Source of the DNA: Planctomycetota bacterium
GTDB lineage: Bacteria > Planctomycetota > J058 > JAJDCQ01
Direction: 5' to 3'
Assembly: GCA_029260755.1 (NCBI GenBank)
Contig: JAJDCQ010000039.1
Span: 1-64,000 of the forward strand
DNA length: 64,000 nt
Shown: piece after piece, positions 44,607-53,267 of the stretch
Layout of the letters: each line of letters starts with the position of its first letter
How positions within the stretch are numbered: the first letter of the stretch is position 1
Translations under genes and position numbers: made by a program
The notes under the pieces: generated by a model
Database searches by the model: none
Told to the model about the DNA's origin: nothing
What the model saw: only the letters and a program-made list of their open reading frames with translations

Positions 44607-45680
44607 ATGAACCGCCGACCCACCATCCACCGAACCGCCATCCTCGCCATCGCGCTCGCCGGCGTCGGGCTCGCCTGCGCGGCCGCCTCGGCGCGAGGCG
44701 GCGAGGGCGCCCGCCGCGGCGACGCCGTCCCGGCCGGCAAGGCCGACCAGCTCGTCATCGCGCTCCACGCCACCGGGGTCGCGGTGATCGATGAGGCGGC
44801 CTCGATCCGCCGGGTCGAGAAGCTCATCGATCGTCTCGAGCTGAACCCGCCGAACATCGGCGCCGACTTCGCCGGGCTGCTCCAGTTCCGCCGGGACGGC
44901 GAGGTGATCGCGACCACCTCTTTCGTCGGCCGGATCGCGTTGCCGCGGAGCGATCGGCACCGGGCGTTCTTCGCCGAGCTCGACCGGCTGCTCGCCAAGC
45001 ACGGGGCGGACGCCGCCGGGCTCATCGATCAGCTCGAGAACGAGGACGACCAGATCCGCTACGCGGCGTCGAACGCGCTTCGATCCGTTCCCCGGGACGA
45101 GGTCGGCGCCGTCATCGCGGCGGCCGCGACGCTCCCACGGGCTGAGGTCCGGGCGAGCCTCTGCACCGCCCTCGGCGACCTCGCGAAGGCGCACGGCGAC
45201 CGCGACGGCTCGATCGTAGAGGCGCTCCGCCGCGCGGCCCGCGAGGACGACTCCGAGGTCAAGGACAGCGCCCTGAAGGCGCTCCTCGTCTTCGGCCGTG
45301 ACGCCGAGGACGCGCACCTCCATGCTCTGAGCAACCCCGACCCCGAGGTCCAGGAGACGGCCGCCTACTGCCTCTCCACGCTCGGAACGAAGGTGCCCGC
45401 GAAGCTGGTCGCCCCGCTCCTCGGCCAGAAGGACCGCAACTACCACTTCCACGCGATCGAGGCGCTGAAGACGACCGACGACCCCGAGGCCGCGCCGCTG
45501 CTGCTCGAGGTGGTGAAGGACGGGGACGACTACCACCACCGCCACAGCGCGGGGCAGATCCTGAACCGGCTGCTCGGAACGAGCGTCGACCTCGCCCCGT
45601 TCCGGACCGGCGGCACCTACGACCGGACCCGCCACGCCGCCGCCATCGCCACCTGGACCAAGGCCCTCCAGAACCGCTAG
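44607..45680 (+). CDS. Exported HEAT-repeat protein
   Basis: 357 residues from ATG 44607, which has AGGGGAG upstream. It has a signal peptide (AILAIALAGVGLACAAASA), possibly with a cysteine lipobox-like site (LACAA). An N-terminal alpha/beta segment (about 45-130) is followed by six or seven HEAT/armadillo-like repeats (about 140-330: LENEDDQIRYAASNALRSV, DDSEVKDSALKALLVFG, NPDPEVQETAAYCLSTLG). It is a probable periplasmic scaffold. It follows the DUF748 gene by 78 bases and may be co-transcribed. Confidence 0.8.
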   Translation: MNRRPTIHRTAILAIALAGVGLACAAASARGGEGARRGDAVPAGKADQLVIALHATGVAVIDEAASIRRVEKLIDRLELNPPNIGADFAGLLQFRRDGEVIATTSFVGRIALPRSDRHRAFFAELDRLLAKHGADAAGLIDQLENEDDQIRYAASNALRSVPRDEVGAVIAAAATLPRAEVRASLCTALGDLAKAHGDRDGSIVEALRRAAREDDSEVKDSALKALLVFGRDAEDAHLHALSNPDPEVQETAAYCLSTLGTKVPAKLVAPLLGQKDRNYHFHAIEALKTTDDPEAAPLLLEVVKDGDDYHHRHSAGQILNRLLGTSVDLAPFRTGGTYDRTRHAAAIATWTKALQNR

Positions 45681-45701
45681 CCCCATCCACCTTTACAAAC
45701 G

Positions 45702-45728
45702 AGGGGTCAGGTCCAGTATTTTGATGGT
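45702..45728. repeat. GGGGTCAGGTC-type half repeat (family D, copy 3)
   Basis: A single arm (GAGGGGTCAGGTCCAGTATT...) without its inverted partner, in the gap before the second ECF sigma operon. Confidence 0.65.
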
Positions 45729-45804
45729 TTCCTCGACCCGGCCTCTTCGCGCGCTCGGGCGCCCCCGACGACGGGGCGCCCGTCGCCCGTTGTCACTTTC
45801 TCCC

Positions 45805-45810
45805 TAAGAT
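45805..45810 (+). promoter_or_regulatory. -10 box of the sigma factor / macroglobulin operon
   Basis: CCCTAAGAT matches the recurrent TANNNT box. The -35 region is weak. The leader would be about 64 bases. Confidence 0.4.
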
Positions 45811-45880
45811 CTCGGCCGCCGCGGCGACATCTCCATCGGAAGACGAGGGAGGCGAGCCGAGCCGGCCCGGGGCGCGAGCC

Positions 45881-46474
45881 ATGGACCCAGCCAGCGAGCA
45901 GCCCGAACTCGTTCGACGCGCCCGTGACGGCGACGTCGCCTCGTTCGAGGCGCTCGTCCGGGCGCACGAGCGCAGGATCTTCTGCGCGGCCTATCTGGTC
46001 ACCGGCGACCATCACGCCGCCGAGGACCTGGCGCAGGAGGTGTTCATGCGGGCGCACGCGTCTCTGAAGAGTCTCGAGGACGTCCACCGCTTCAGCGCGT
46101 GGCTCTCCTCGATCGCGCACAACACCCGGACCGACTGGGTGCGGCGTCGAGTCGCCCGGCCGAACGGCCACGCGAAGCCGCTCCCCGACGGCGGCGACGC
46201 CGACCCCGCGGCCCGCGGGAAGTCGCCGTCGGAGCGCCTCGCCACCGGCGAGGCGCGCGGCGCCGTCGCCTCGGCCGTCACCGACCTCCCCGACGGGCTC
46301 CGCCACGTCGTCGTCCTTCGCTACGTCGAGGGGCTCTCCTACGTCCAGATCGCGGGGATGCTCGACATCTCGCCGTCGTCGGTCGGCGAGCGCTTGCACC
46401 GGGCCCGCAAGAAGCTCTCCGAGGCGCTGGCCGGCCTGGCCGCGGACTCGGGTCGGATCGGAGGTGCGGCGTGA
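45881..46474 (+). CDS. ECF-family RNA polymerase sigma factor
   Basis: 197 residues. Region 2 lies at about 22-95 (FEALVRAHERRIFCAAYLVTGDHHAAEDLAQEVFMRAHASL...FSAWLSSIAHNTRTDWVRRR) and region 4 at about 130-185 (LPDGLRHVVVLRYVEGLSYVQIAGMLDISPSSVGERLHRARKKL). It is a typical ECF sigma factor that would recruit polymerase to a small set of promoters. Its stop overlaps the next start by 4 bases (GTGA). That next protein begins with an anti-sigma zinc finger, so it is the predicted regulator, and the regulon probably includes this operon. Confidence 0.93.
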   Translation: MDPASEQPELVRRARDGDVASFEALVRAHERRIFCAAYLVTGDHHAAEDLAQEVFMRAHASLKSLEDVHRFSAWLSSIAHNTRTDWVRRRVARPNGHAKPLPDGGDADPAARGKSPSERLATGEARGAVASAVTDLPDGLRHVVVLRYVEGLSYVQIAGMLDISPSSVGERLHRARKKLSEALAGLAADSGRIGGAA

Positions 46475-49400
46475 GCGCGACCATCTGCGAACGGACCGAG
46501 GAGCTGCTCAGCCGCGGCATCGACGGCGAGCTCTCGTGGGAAGATCAGAAGGCGGTCGAGGGGCACCTGCCGGGCTGCGAGCGGTGCCGCCAGACCAAGG
46601 CGCGGCTCGCGCGGACCGACCGCGTCCTGCGCGGCGTCCTCGAGGGGCTCGTGCCCGACGAGGGCTTCGCCGCGCGGACCGCGGCGGCGGCCGCCGCCCG
46701 GGGGGCGCCCGGCGGCGCGCCGGCGCCGGCGGTCGTTCCCGCGCGCCGCGGTGGCGTGAAGCGCTGGGCTCGACGGATCGCGATCGTCGCGGCGGTGCTC
46801 GCCGTCACGGTCGTCTCCTACTTCGGCATCCGCGAGTGGTCGCTCCGTCGCGCCGGGTCGCACTCGCCGACCGACCTCGTGTTCGCGTCGCCCGACCGCC
46901 TCGGGCCGGGCCTCGCCGCGCAGCTCCGGGTGCTCGTGCGCGACGCGTTCACCCTCGAGGGCGTCGCCTACGCCGAGGTGCGGGTCGACCTCGAGGATCG
47001 CGACGGCGAGGTCGTCGAGACGCTCGCCGAGGGGCAGACCGACACCGACGGGACGATCGTCGCCGACCTCTCGATCCCCGAGTCGGTGCCGGACGGGCGC
47101 TACACCCTCGTCGTGCGGAGCGCCGACGCCTCGGGCGAGGAGATCGTCCGCAGCAGCGTGCGGGTGGCGCGGCCCGTCCGCGTCCTCGTCACGAGCGACA
47201 AGCCGACCTACCAGCCGGGCCAGACGATTCACATCCGGGCGCTCGCGCTCCGCGCGACCGACCTCGCCCCGCGGGCCGGCCGCGAGGTCGTCTTCGAGGT
47301 CGAGGACGGCAAGGGCAACAAGGTCTTCCGCCGCGCGGAGACCGCGAGCGACTTCGGCGTCGCGAGCGCGGATCTCGAGCTCGCCGATGAGATCAACGAG
47401 GGGCGCTGGGTGCTCCGCGCCACCGTCGACGGCGTCTCGAGCGAGCGGACCGTCGAGGTCGAGCGCTACGTCCTGCCGAAGTTCGGCGTCGAGGTCGGGA
47501 CGACCCGCGGCTGGGCGCTCGTCGGCGAGACGGTCCGCGCCGAGATCGCCGCCCGCTACTTCTTCGGCAAGGCGGTCGCCGGCGGACGCTACGAGGCGCG
47601 CCTCGAGGCGTGGAGCGTCGACGGGTTCCGTCCGGTCGCGACGGCCACCGGACGGCTCGACGCCGCCGGCCGGAGCAGCTGCGAGCTGCCGGTCCCCGAG
47701 GTGCTCCACGGCATCCCGCTCGAGGATGGCCGGGCGCTGGCCCGCCTCGTCGTCGACGTCGTCGATGGGGCCGACCACCGCGAGTCGGCGGGCAAGAGCT
47801 TCCCGGTGGCGAAGGAGCCGCTCGTCATCGAGCTCATCGCCGACGGCACGGCCGCCCGCGGGCGCGACAACGGCTTCTTCGTCCTGACGAGCTACCCCGA
47901 CGGGACGCCGGCGGAGACGACCGGGACGGTCACCGGGACGCACGCGCCGGCCGAGGTCGCCTTCGAGACCTCGCCGCTCGGCGTGGCCGAGATTCGCTAC
48001 CCGATCGACGCCGCCTCGGATCTCCTCACCCTCTCGCTCGACGTGACGGCGCGCGACGCCGGCGGCGCGAGCGGCCAGGCTCGGTTCTGGGATCGCGAGC
48101 TGGTGCGGTGGAGCGAGGCGCTCGTCCTTCGGCTCGACGCCGCCGTCTACCGGGCGGGCGGCACCGTCTCGGCCGACGTCGTCGCCGGCGGGCCCGGGTC
48201 GGTCTACCTCGACCTCGTCCGCGACGGAACGACCCTCTTCACGACGCGGGTCGACGCCGATGCGAACGGCCGCGCCCGGTTCGACTTCGACCTGCCCGAC
48301 GACGTCTTCGGCACCCTCGGCGCCCGGGCGTGGCGCGTCCTCGCCGACGGGACGGTCGTGCGCCGCGTCCGGCCGGTCGTCGTCGCGCCGCCCGATGCGC
48401 TGGAGATCGAGCTCGACCTCGACCGGGACACCTACCGCCCCGGCGACGAGGCGACCCTCGATGTGACCGTCCGCGACCGCGACGGCGCGCCGCGGGCGGC
48501 GAGCGTGACGATCGCCGCCGTCGACGAGGCGGTCTTCGCGCGCACCGACAGCAAGCCCGGCCTCGAGCGGGTCTTCTTCGCCCTCGAGGAGGCGCTCCGC
48601 GAGCCGAAGTGGCAGATCAAGACGGCGCCGCCGATCACGCCGGCCGACCTCGTCCGGGCGGAGCGTCCGGGCGCGCTCGTGGGTTCGAGGTGGGGCGCGA
48701 CGCCCGAGGACGCGGACGCGTGGGTCCAGACGGCCGCGCGGGCCGCCCTTGCATCGCTCGCGGGCGAGATCAGCAGCGCCGAGAACGTGAACCTCCGCCG
48801 GAGCTATCCGAACAAGCTCGACGAGGCGCGCGACGCGCGACGGGATCGTCGACGCTCGTTCCACAAGTTCGAGAGGGTCGTCCTGGGCATCGCCGGCATC
48901 GTCGTCGCGATCGCGGTGTTGCTCGTGCCGTGGTTGCTGGTCGGGCTGGCGGCGCTCCGCGCCCGGCGCGGCGAGCGGGCGTTCTCGCTCCCGGCCGGGC
49001 TCGGCGCGCTCGGCGTGATGTTGCAGTGCTGCCTCCTCGGGTCGTTGCTGAGAGGGGGAGGGACGCTGGCAGGGACGTACAACATGGCCAACGACCGTGT
49101 CTTCGGTGGCGGCGCCGAGTGGGAGACCGGCGGCGAGGGCAGCGACTCGGGCGGCGGCGACGCCGGGCCCGGCGACAAGAGCGAGCACCTCGACGGCCCC
49201 GGCGGCGTCCGCGTCCGCGAGGACTTCCCCGAGACGCTCCTCTGGAAGCCCGCGGTGATCACCGACGACGATGGACGGGCGCGCCTCACCATCCCCCTCG
49301 CCGACTCGATCACGACCTGGCGCGTCTCGGCGCAGGCGGTGAGCCGGCGCGGCGAGCTCGGCGCGACGGTCGGTGGCATCCGCGTCTTCCAGGACTTCTT

Positions 49401-51372
49401 CGTCGACGTCGACGCGCCGGTCGCGCTGATCCGTGGCGACGTCGTCGAGGTGCCGGTCGCGGTTTACAACTACCTGAAGGAGCCCCAGACGGTCACCCTC
49501 ACGGTCGACGCGGGCGACGGCCTCGAGCTCGCCGGCCCCGGCGGCGGCGAGATCACCGTCGAGCTCGGCCCCGAGGACGTTCGCGCCGTCCGCATCCCGG
49601 TGCGGGCCACCGCCCTCGGCGCCGTCCCGATGACCGTCCACGCGAAGGGCTCGGCCGGCGCCGCCGACGCGATCCGCCGGCGGATCCGGGTCGAGCCCGA
49701 CGGCAAGCCGTTCCCGATCGCGGCGAGCGTCCCGCTGTCGGCGAGCGGGCAGAGCCGGACGATCGAGATCCCGGACGCCGCCGTCTCCGACGCGAGCGTC
49801 CTGGTCGCCCGCGTCTACGCGAGCGGGTTCGCCGAGGTCGTCGGCGGAATGGAGGGGCTCATCAAGGTCCCCTATGGCTGATTCGAGCAGACGACGTCCG
49901 TCACCTATCCGAACGTGCTCGCACTTCGGTATCTCAGGGAGACGGACGCGGCGACGCCGGAGGCGTCGCTCCAGTTCGAGCGGAACATCGCACTCGGTTA
50001 TCAGCGGCTCCTCACGTTCGAGGTCGACGGCGGCGGCTTCGACTGGTACGGCAAGGCGCCCGCGAACGTCCTCCTCACCGCCTACGGCCTCCTCCAGTTC
50101 GCCGACATGGCGACCGTCTGGCCGCAGGTCGAGCGGGCCGTGCTCCGGCGGAGCCGCGACTGGCTCGTGAGCCAGCAGGGCAGCGACGGGTCCTGGACCG
50201 ACCCGCGCTACGGCGGCGGGGCCGCGCGCGACGTCGCGACGACGGCGCTCGTCCTGCGCGCCCTCGCCGCGACCGGCCCGAGCGTGGACGGCGGCGGGCG
50301 GCCTCCGCAGCGCGTCGCGGACGCCCTCCGGCGGGCGCGGGCACTCCTCGTCGGCCGCGCGCCCGACGCGGACGACCCCTACGTCCTGTCGATGGCGGCG
50401 CTCGCGATCGCGGGGATGGATGGCGACGACGTGTTCGCGAGGCGGCTCGCCGAGAAGGCCTCGAGCCTCGGCGGCGAGGCTCCGGCCGATCCCGAGCATC
50501 TCGTCTGGGCGCCGGCCGGCCAGACCCTGTTCCATGGCTCCGGCCTGGCGGGCCAGCTCGAGACGACCGCGCTGACCGTCCGGGCGCTCCTCGCCACGAG
50601 GACCGAGAAGGGCCGGGCGGAGCGGGGGCTGCGGTTCATCGCCGCCAACCGCGACGAGCGTGGGTCGTGGCACTCGACCCAGGCGACCGTCCTCGCGATC
50701 CAGGCGCTCCTGCAGGGCCGGGGCGCGGGCGGCCTCGACGCCGACGCCAGCGTCGAGGTCCGGATCGGCGGGCGCCTCGTCGAGACGATCGCGCTCGATC
50801 CCGCGAACGCGGACGTCATCCGCCAGGTCGACCTCTCGCAGCACGTCGGTCCCGGCGCGAGCCAGGTCGACCTGGCGCTGGTCGGGCCGGGCGCCGCGGC
50901 GGGCGGCGGAGTGACGGTGCAGCTCGCCGGCCGCTACTACCTGCCCTGGGCGCAGGCGATCGCCGCGAGCGACCGCGAGCGCGCACCGATGACGGTCGCG
51001 GTCGCCTACGACCGGACGACGCTGGCGCAGGACGACTTCGTCGACTGCCACATCGAGATCGAGTACCTCGCGCCCGACCCGACGTTCATGGTGATCGTCG
51101 ACGTCGGCATCCCGCCCGGCTTCGCCGTCGACCGGGGCTCGCTCGCCGAGCTCGTCGGCAGCGGCGCGGTCGACCGGTTCGAGACGACCGGGCGGCAGGT
51201 GATCCTCTACCTCGGCGACATGCGTCGAGGGCGGCCGGTGACGCTCACCTACGCGCTCCGGGCGGTCTACCCGGTGCGGGCGAAGGCGCCCGGCGCGGTC
51301 GCCTACGAGTACTACACGCCGGAGCGGCGCGCCGAGGCGCCGCCCGTCGACATGGAGGTGACCGAACGATGA
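46471..51372 (+). CDS. Alpha-2-macroglobulin family protein with N-terminal anti-sigma zinc finger and TGA (selenocysteine) at the thioester cysteine
   Basis: Read through TGA 49879-49881 the protein has 1633 residues. Residues 1-55 form a ZAS zinc finger (H32, C36, C39). Membrane helix 1 is at about 101-121. MG-type domains follow (LVTSDKPTYQPGQTIHIRAL near 239), then helices 2 and 3 (about 802-826 and 835-860), a Gly/Asp-rich stretch, and the macroglobulin core (TTWRVSAQAVS near 948; FFVDVDAPVALIRGDVVEVPVAVYNYL). The thioester site reads P-Y-G-(TGA)-F-E-Q-T-T-S-V-T-Y-P-N; family members have Cys there, cross-linked to the Gln three residues later (Q1140). Downstream is a normal thioester/complement-like helical domain (LGYQRLLTFEVDGGGFDWYGKAP...DGSW) and receptor-binding-like C-terminus. 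Position 1137 is therefore probably selenocysteine. Without readthrough the product ends at 1136, before the trap chemistry. Confidence 0.85.
49879..49881 (+). other. In-frame TGA recoded as selenocysteine
   Basis: The codon for the thioester residue (residue 1137) is TGA. Homology continues directly on both sides in the same frame and no further stop occurs before 51370. The standard code is in use here, as many genes end in TGA, so general TGA reassignment is not an explanation. Selenocysteine insertion is the simplest reading; a base-calling error or a nonsense mutation is possible. Confidence 0.75.
49884..49929 (+). promoter_or_regulatory. Candidate bacterial SECIS hairpin region
   Basis: Immediately after the TGA two alternative hairpins can form. 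One pairs CGAGCA (49884-49889) with TGCTCG (49916-49921), with a small inner GACG/CGTC stem. The other pairs CCGAA (49909-49913) with TTCGG (49925-49929), extended by GT/AC past a bulged C, leaving an apical loop GCTCGC that starts with G about 35 bases from the TGA. Bacterial SECIS elements sit at this distance with a G at the loop start. No folding was computed. Confidence 0.4.
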
Positions 51373-51971
51373 GAACCCACGCGGCGATGACGATCACGGC
51401 CGCGGCGATCGCCCTCACCGGGGCGACCGCTGGCTGCGAGTCGCAGGACACGATGGCCCGCGAGGAGCAGGGCGGCGCCGCCGGATCGGGCGAGGGCGCG
51501 GCGCTCGCCCGGGAGGCGCTCGAGCCCGAGACCGACCGCGTCCGGAAGCTCCTCGGCGAGGGCTTCATCGGAGCGCTCGACGCGCCCGACCGGCTCGAGG
51601 TCTACCGGATCGGGCTGGACGGGCCGGCGGGCGCCGAGAAGATCGGCGAGTGGGACGTCCTGGGCCGGGGGATCGACCCCGACGACGCGTGGCGGACGAC
51701 GCTGCGCGAGATCCTGTACGCCGACGACAGCTGGGTGTGGGACATGGCGAAGGGGTGCGACCCGATCCCGGGCGTCGCGGTGCGGGTCGTCGCAGGGGGT
51801 GAGATGTGGCACGTGGCGATCTGCTTCGACTGCGACATCCTCTACATCATCGACCCCGACGGGACGGTGCGGGGCGAGGACTTCGATCCGGTGAGGTCGG
51901 GGCTGGTGAAGCTGAGCAAGACGGCTCTTCCCGATGATGCGGTGATCCAGGGCCTGAAGGCGAGCGGCTAG
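51369..51971 (+). CDS. Hypothetical lipoprotein of the macroglobulin operon
   Basis: 200 residues. ATG 51369 overlaps the macroglobulin stop (ATGA). The signal sequence ends in a lipobox (ALTGATAGC, Cys about 23) and is followed by an acidic spacer. The globular part (about 50-195) contains a C-x2-C pair in AICFDCDILYI, preceded by KGCDPIPGVAVRV; the family is not recognised. Translational coupling suggests that this membrane-anchored protein acts with the macroglobulin, for example as a partner or a reductant-sensitive accessory, but that is inference. Confidence 0.75.
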   Translation: MRTHAAMTITAAAIALTGATAGCESQDTMAREEQGGAAGSGEGAALAREALEPETDRVRKLLGEGFIGALDAPDRLEVYRIGLDGPAGAEKIGEWDVLGRGIDPDDAWRTTLREILYADDSWVWDMAKGCDPIPGVAVRVVAGGEMWHVAICFDCDILYIIDPDGTVRGEDFDPVRSGLVKLSKTALPDDAVIQGLKASG

Positions 51972-51992
51972 CCTCTCCACCCAACGACGAAC

Positions 51993-52086
51993 CTCACGCA
52001 AAGGCGCAAAGACGCAAAGGGGTCTTGCTCTGATCCGAGCTCTGGCTCAGACGAAGCCCCTTTGCGTCTTTGCGCCTTTGCGTGAG
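51993..52086. repeat. CGCAAAG-type perfect inverted repeat (family B, copy 1)
   Basis: Arms 51993-52022 and 52057-52086 are exact 30-bp reverse complements: CTCACGCAAAGGCGCAAAGA and so on, a tandem of GCAAAG(GC/AC) units. The loop is 34 bases. It follows the stop of the macroglobulin operon by 21 bases and could terminate it. A related copy is at 59896-59989. Confidence 0.9.
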
Positions 52087-52152
52087 ATTCAACCCCGTTC
52101 ACCCGTTCGACGACCGCGGCAATCGAGCCTGGACCCCGGCCCCCTCGTTCTC

Positions 52153-52158
52153 TAGGCT
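52153..52158 (+). promoter_or_regulatory. -10 box of the pyroglutamyl-peptidase-like gene
   Basis: CTAGGCT fits the TANNNT pattern. A strong ribosome site (GGAGGAGAG) precedes ATG 52188, so this transcript is leadered. Confidence 0.4.
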
Positions 52159-52187
52159 CGGCGCGTGTCTTCCGGGAGGAGAGAGCC

Positions 52188-53018
52188 ATGCGCCGTTCCA
52201 TCGTCGTCGCCCTCGTCGTCGGCCTCTGCGCGATGACCGTCCCGTCATCTCGCGCCTCCGCTGGCGATCCCGAGCCCCGGGAGCGGACCGTCCTCGTCAC
52301 CGGGTTCGGCGCGTTCGGCGGCTTCGACGCGAACCCGAGCTGGCTCGCCGTGAAGCGCCTCGAGGGCGAGACGGTCGGCGGGGCGCGGGTGGTGGTGGCG
52401 AAGCTGCCGGTGATCTGGGATGAGGCGGCCGTGAAGCTCGCGGCGCTCGTCGCGGAGCACGAGCCCGCCGTCGTCGTCTGCTTCGGCGTCGCCGGCGGGA
52501 CCGACGCCTTCCGGCTCGAGCGGACGGCTCGCAACGAGAACCGGAACGGCCCCGACAACGATGGGACACGGCTGCGCGGCGCGGACATCGATGAGGCGCC
52601 CGCGACCTATCCGAGCGGGCTGCCGCTCGAGGCGATCGCCGAGGCGCTCCGCGACGCGGACATCCCGGTGCGCTGGAGCGAGGACGCCGGCGGCTACCTC
52701 TGCAATCAGCTCTTCTTCCGGGTGCGCCACCTCACCGTGACCGGCGAGGCGGGCCCGAGCCCGGCCGCGCGACGCGGCGAGGGGCCGGCCGAGGACGCGG
52801 CGCCGCTCGCCGACCCGACGCCCTCGCGCGCGATCCCGCTTCCGCGGCGCCCGGGCTGGAGCGGCTTCATCCACGTCCCGGCGATCGGCGAGCGCGACTC
52901 GCGGCGCAAGCCGGGGCTCAGCCTGGATGAGCTCGCCCGCGGCGTGCGCGTCGTCGTCGAGACGGCGGTCGCGCACGCGGGCAGCGAGCCGCTCGAGCGT
53001 CCGGGCGCCTGGTACTAG
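52188..53018 (+). CDS. Exported pyroglutamyl-peptidase I-like cysteine peptidase (C15)
   Basis: 276 residues. The core matches pyrrolidone-carboxylate peptidases, which remove N-terminal pyroglutamate: VLVTGFGAFGGFDANPSW at the start, E111 in DAFRLERTARNEN, C172 in AGGYLCNQLFF and H229 in GWSGFIHVP, so the Glu-Cys-His catalytic set is intact. Two points are unusual. A signal peptide (IVVALVVGLCAMTVPSSRASA) predicts export, whereas known C15 enzymes are cytoplasmic. A Pro/Ala-rich insertion of about 33 residues also lies between the catalytic Cys and His. It stands alone under its own promoter, next to repeats. Confidence 0.85.
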   Translation: MRRSIVVALVVGLCAMTVPSSRASAGDPEPRERTVLVTGFGAFGGFDANPSWLAVKRLEGETVGGARVVVAKLPVIWDEAAVKLAALVAEHEPAVVVCFGVAGGTDAFRLERTARNENRNGPDNDGTRLRGADIDEAPATYPSGLPLEAIAEALRDADIPVRWSEDAGGYLCNQLFFRVRHLTVTGEAGPSPAARRGEGPAEDAAPLADPTPSRAIPLPRRPGWSGFIHVPAIGERDSRRKPGLSLDELARGVRVVVETAVAHAGSEPLERPGAWY

Positions 53019-53034
53019 GCTCTTCCGCGCGATC

Positions 53035-53245
53035 ACGCGTCGTCGCTTCGCGACGAGGATGGAACCACGGAGGCACGGAGGCACGGAGCAGCTTCGGGTG
53101 CGCCAGATCTTCGTCGAAGAGAACGGACGAACGGACGAACGGACGGAAGGGCCAGCCAGCCCGGAACGGGCTACTCGCGTTTCTCCGTGGATCCTCCGTG
53201 ACTCCGTGCCTCCGTGGTTTCATCCTCTTCGCCGGAGGCGAAGCG
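53035..53245. repeat. CACGGAGG-type inverted repeat (family A, copy 2)
   Basis: The left arm (about 53036-53088) has CTTCGCGACGAGGATGGAAC then tandem CACGGAGG units. The right arm (about 53187-53240) has CCTCCGTG units then GTTTCATCCTCTTCGCCGGAG. The same flank and core occur at 7360-7630. It separates two convergent genes. Confidence 0.85.
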
Positions 53246-53267
53246 AGCCGCCTCCGACTCCTACGAG

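Noticed and set aside
49915..51372. A separate gene starting at GTG 49915 after the macroglobulin
   Set aside because: It is in the same frame, lacks a ribosome site, and begins in the middle of the thioester domain; the residues between the TGA and 49915 (F-E-Q-T-T-S-V-T-Y-P-N) are conserved family sequence.
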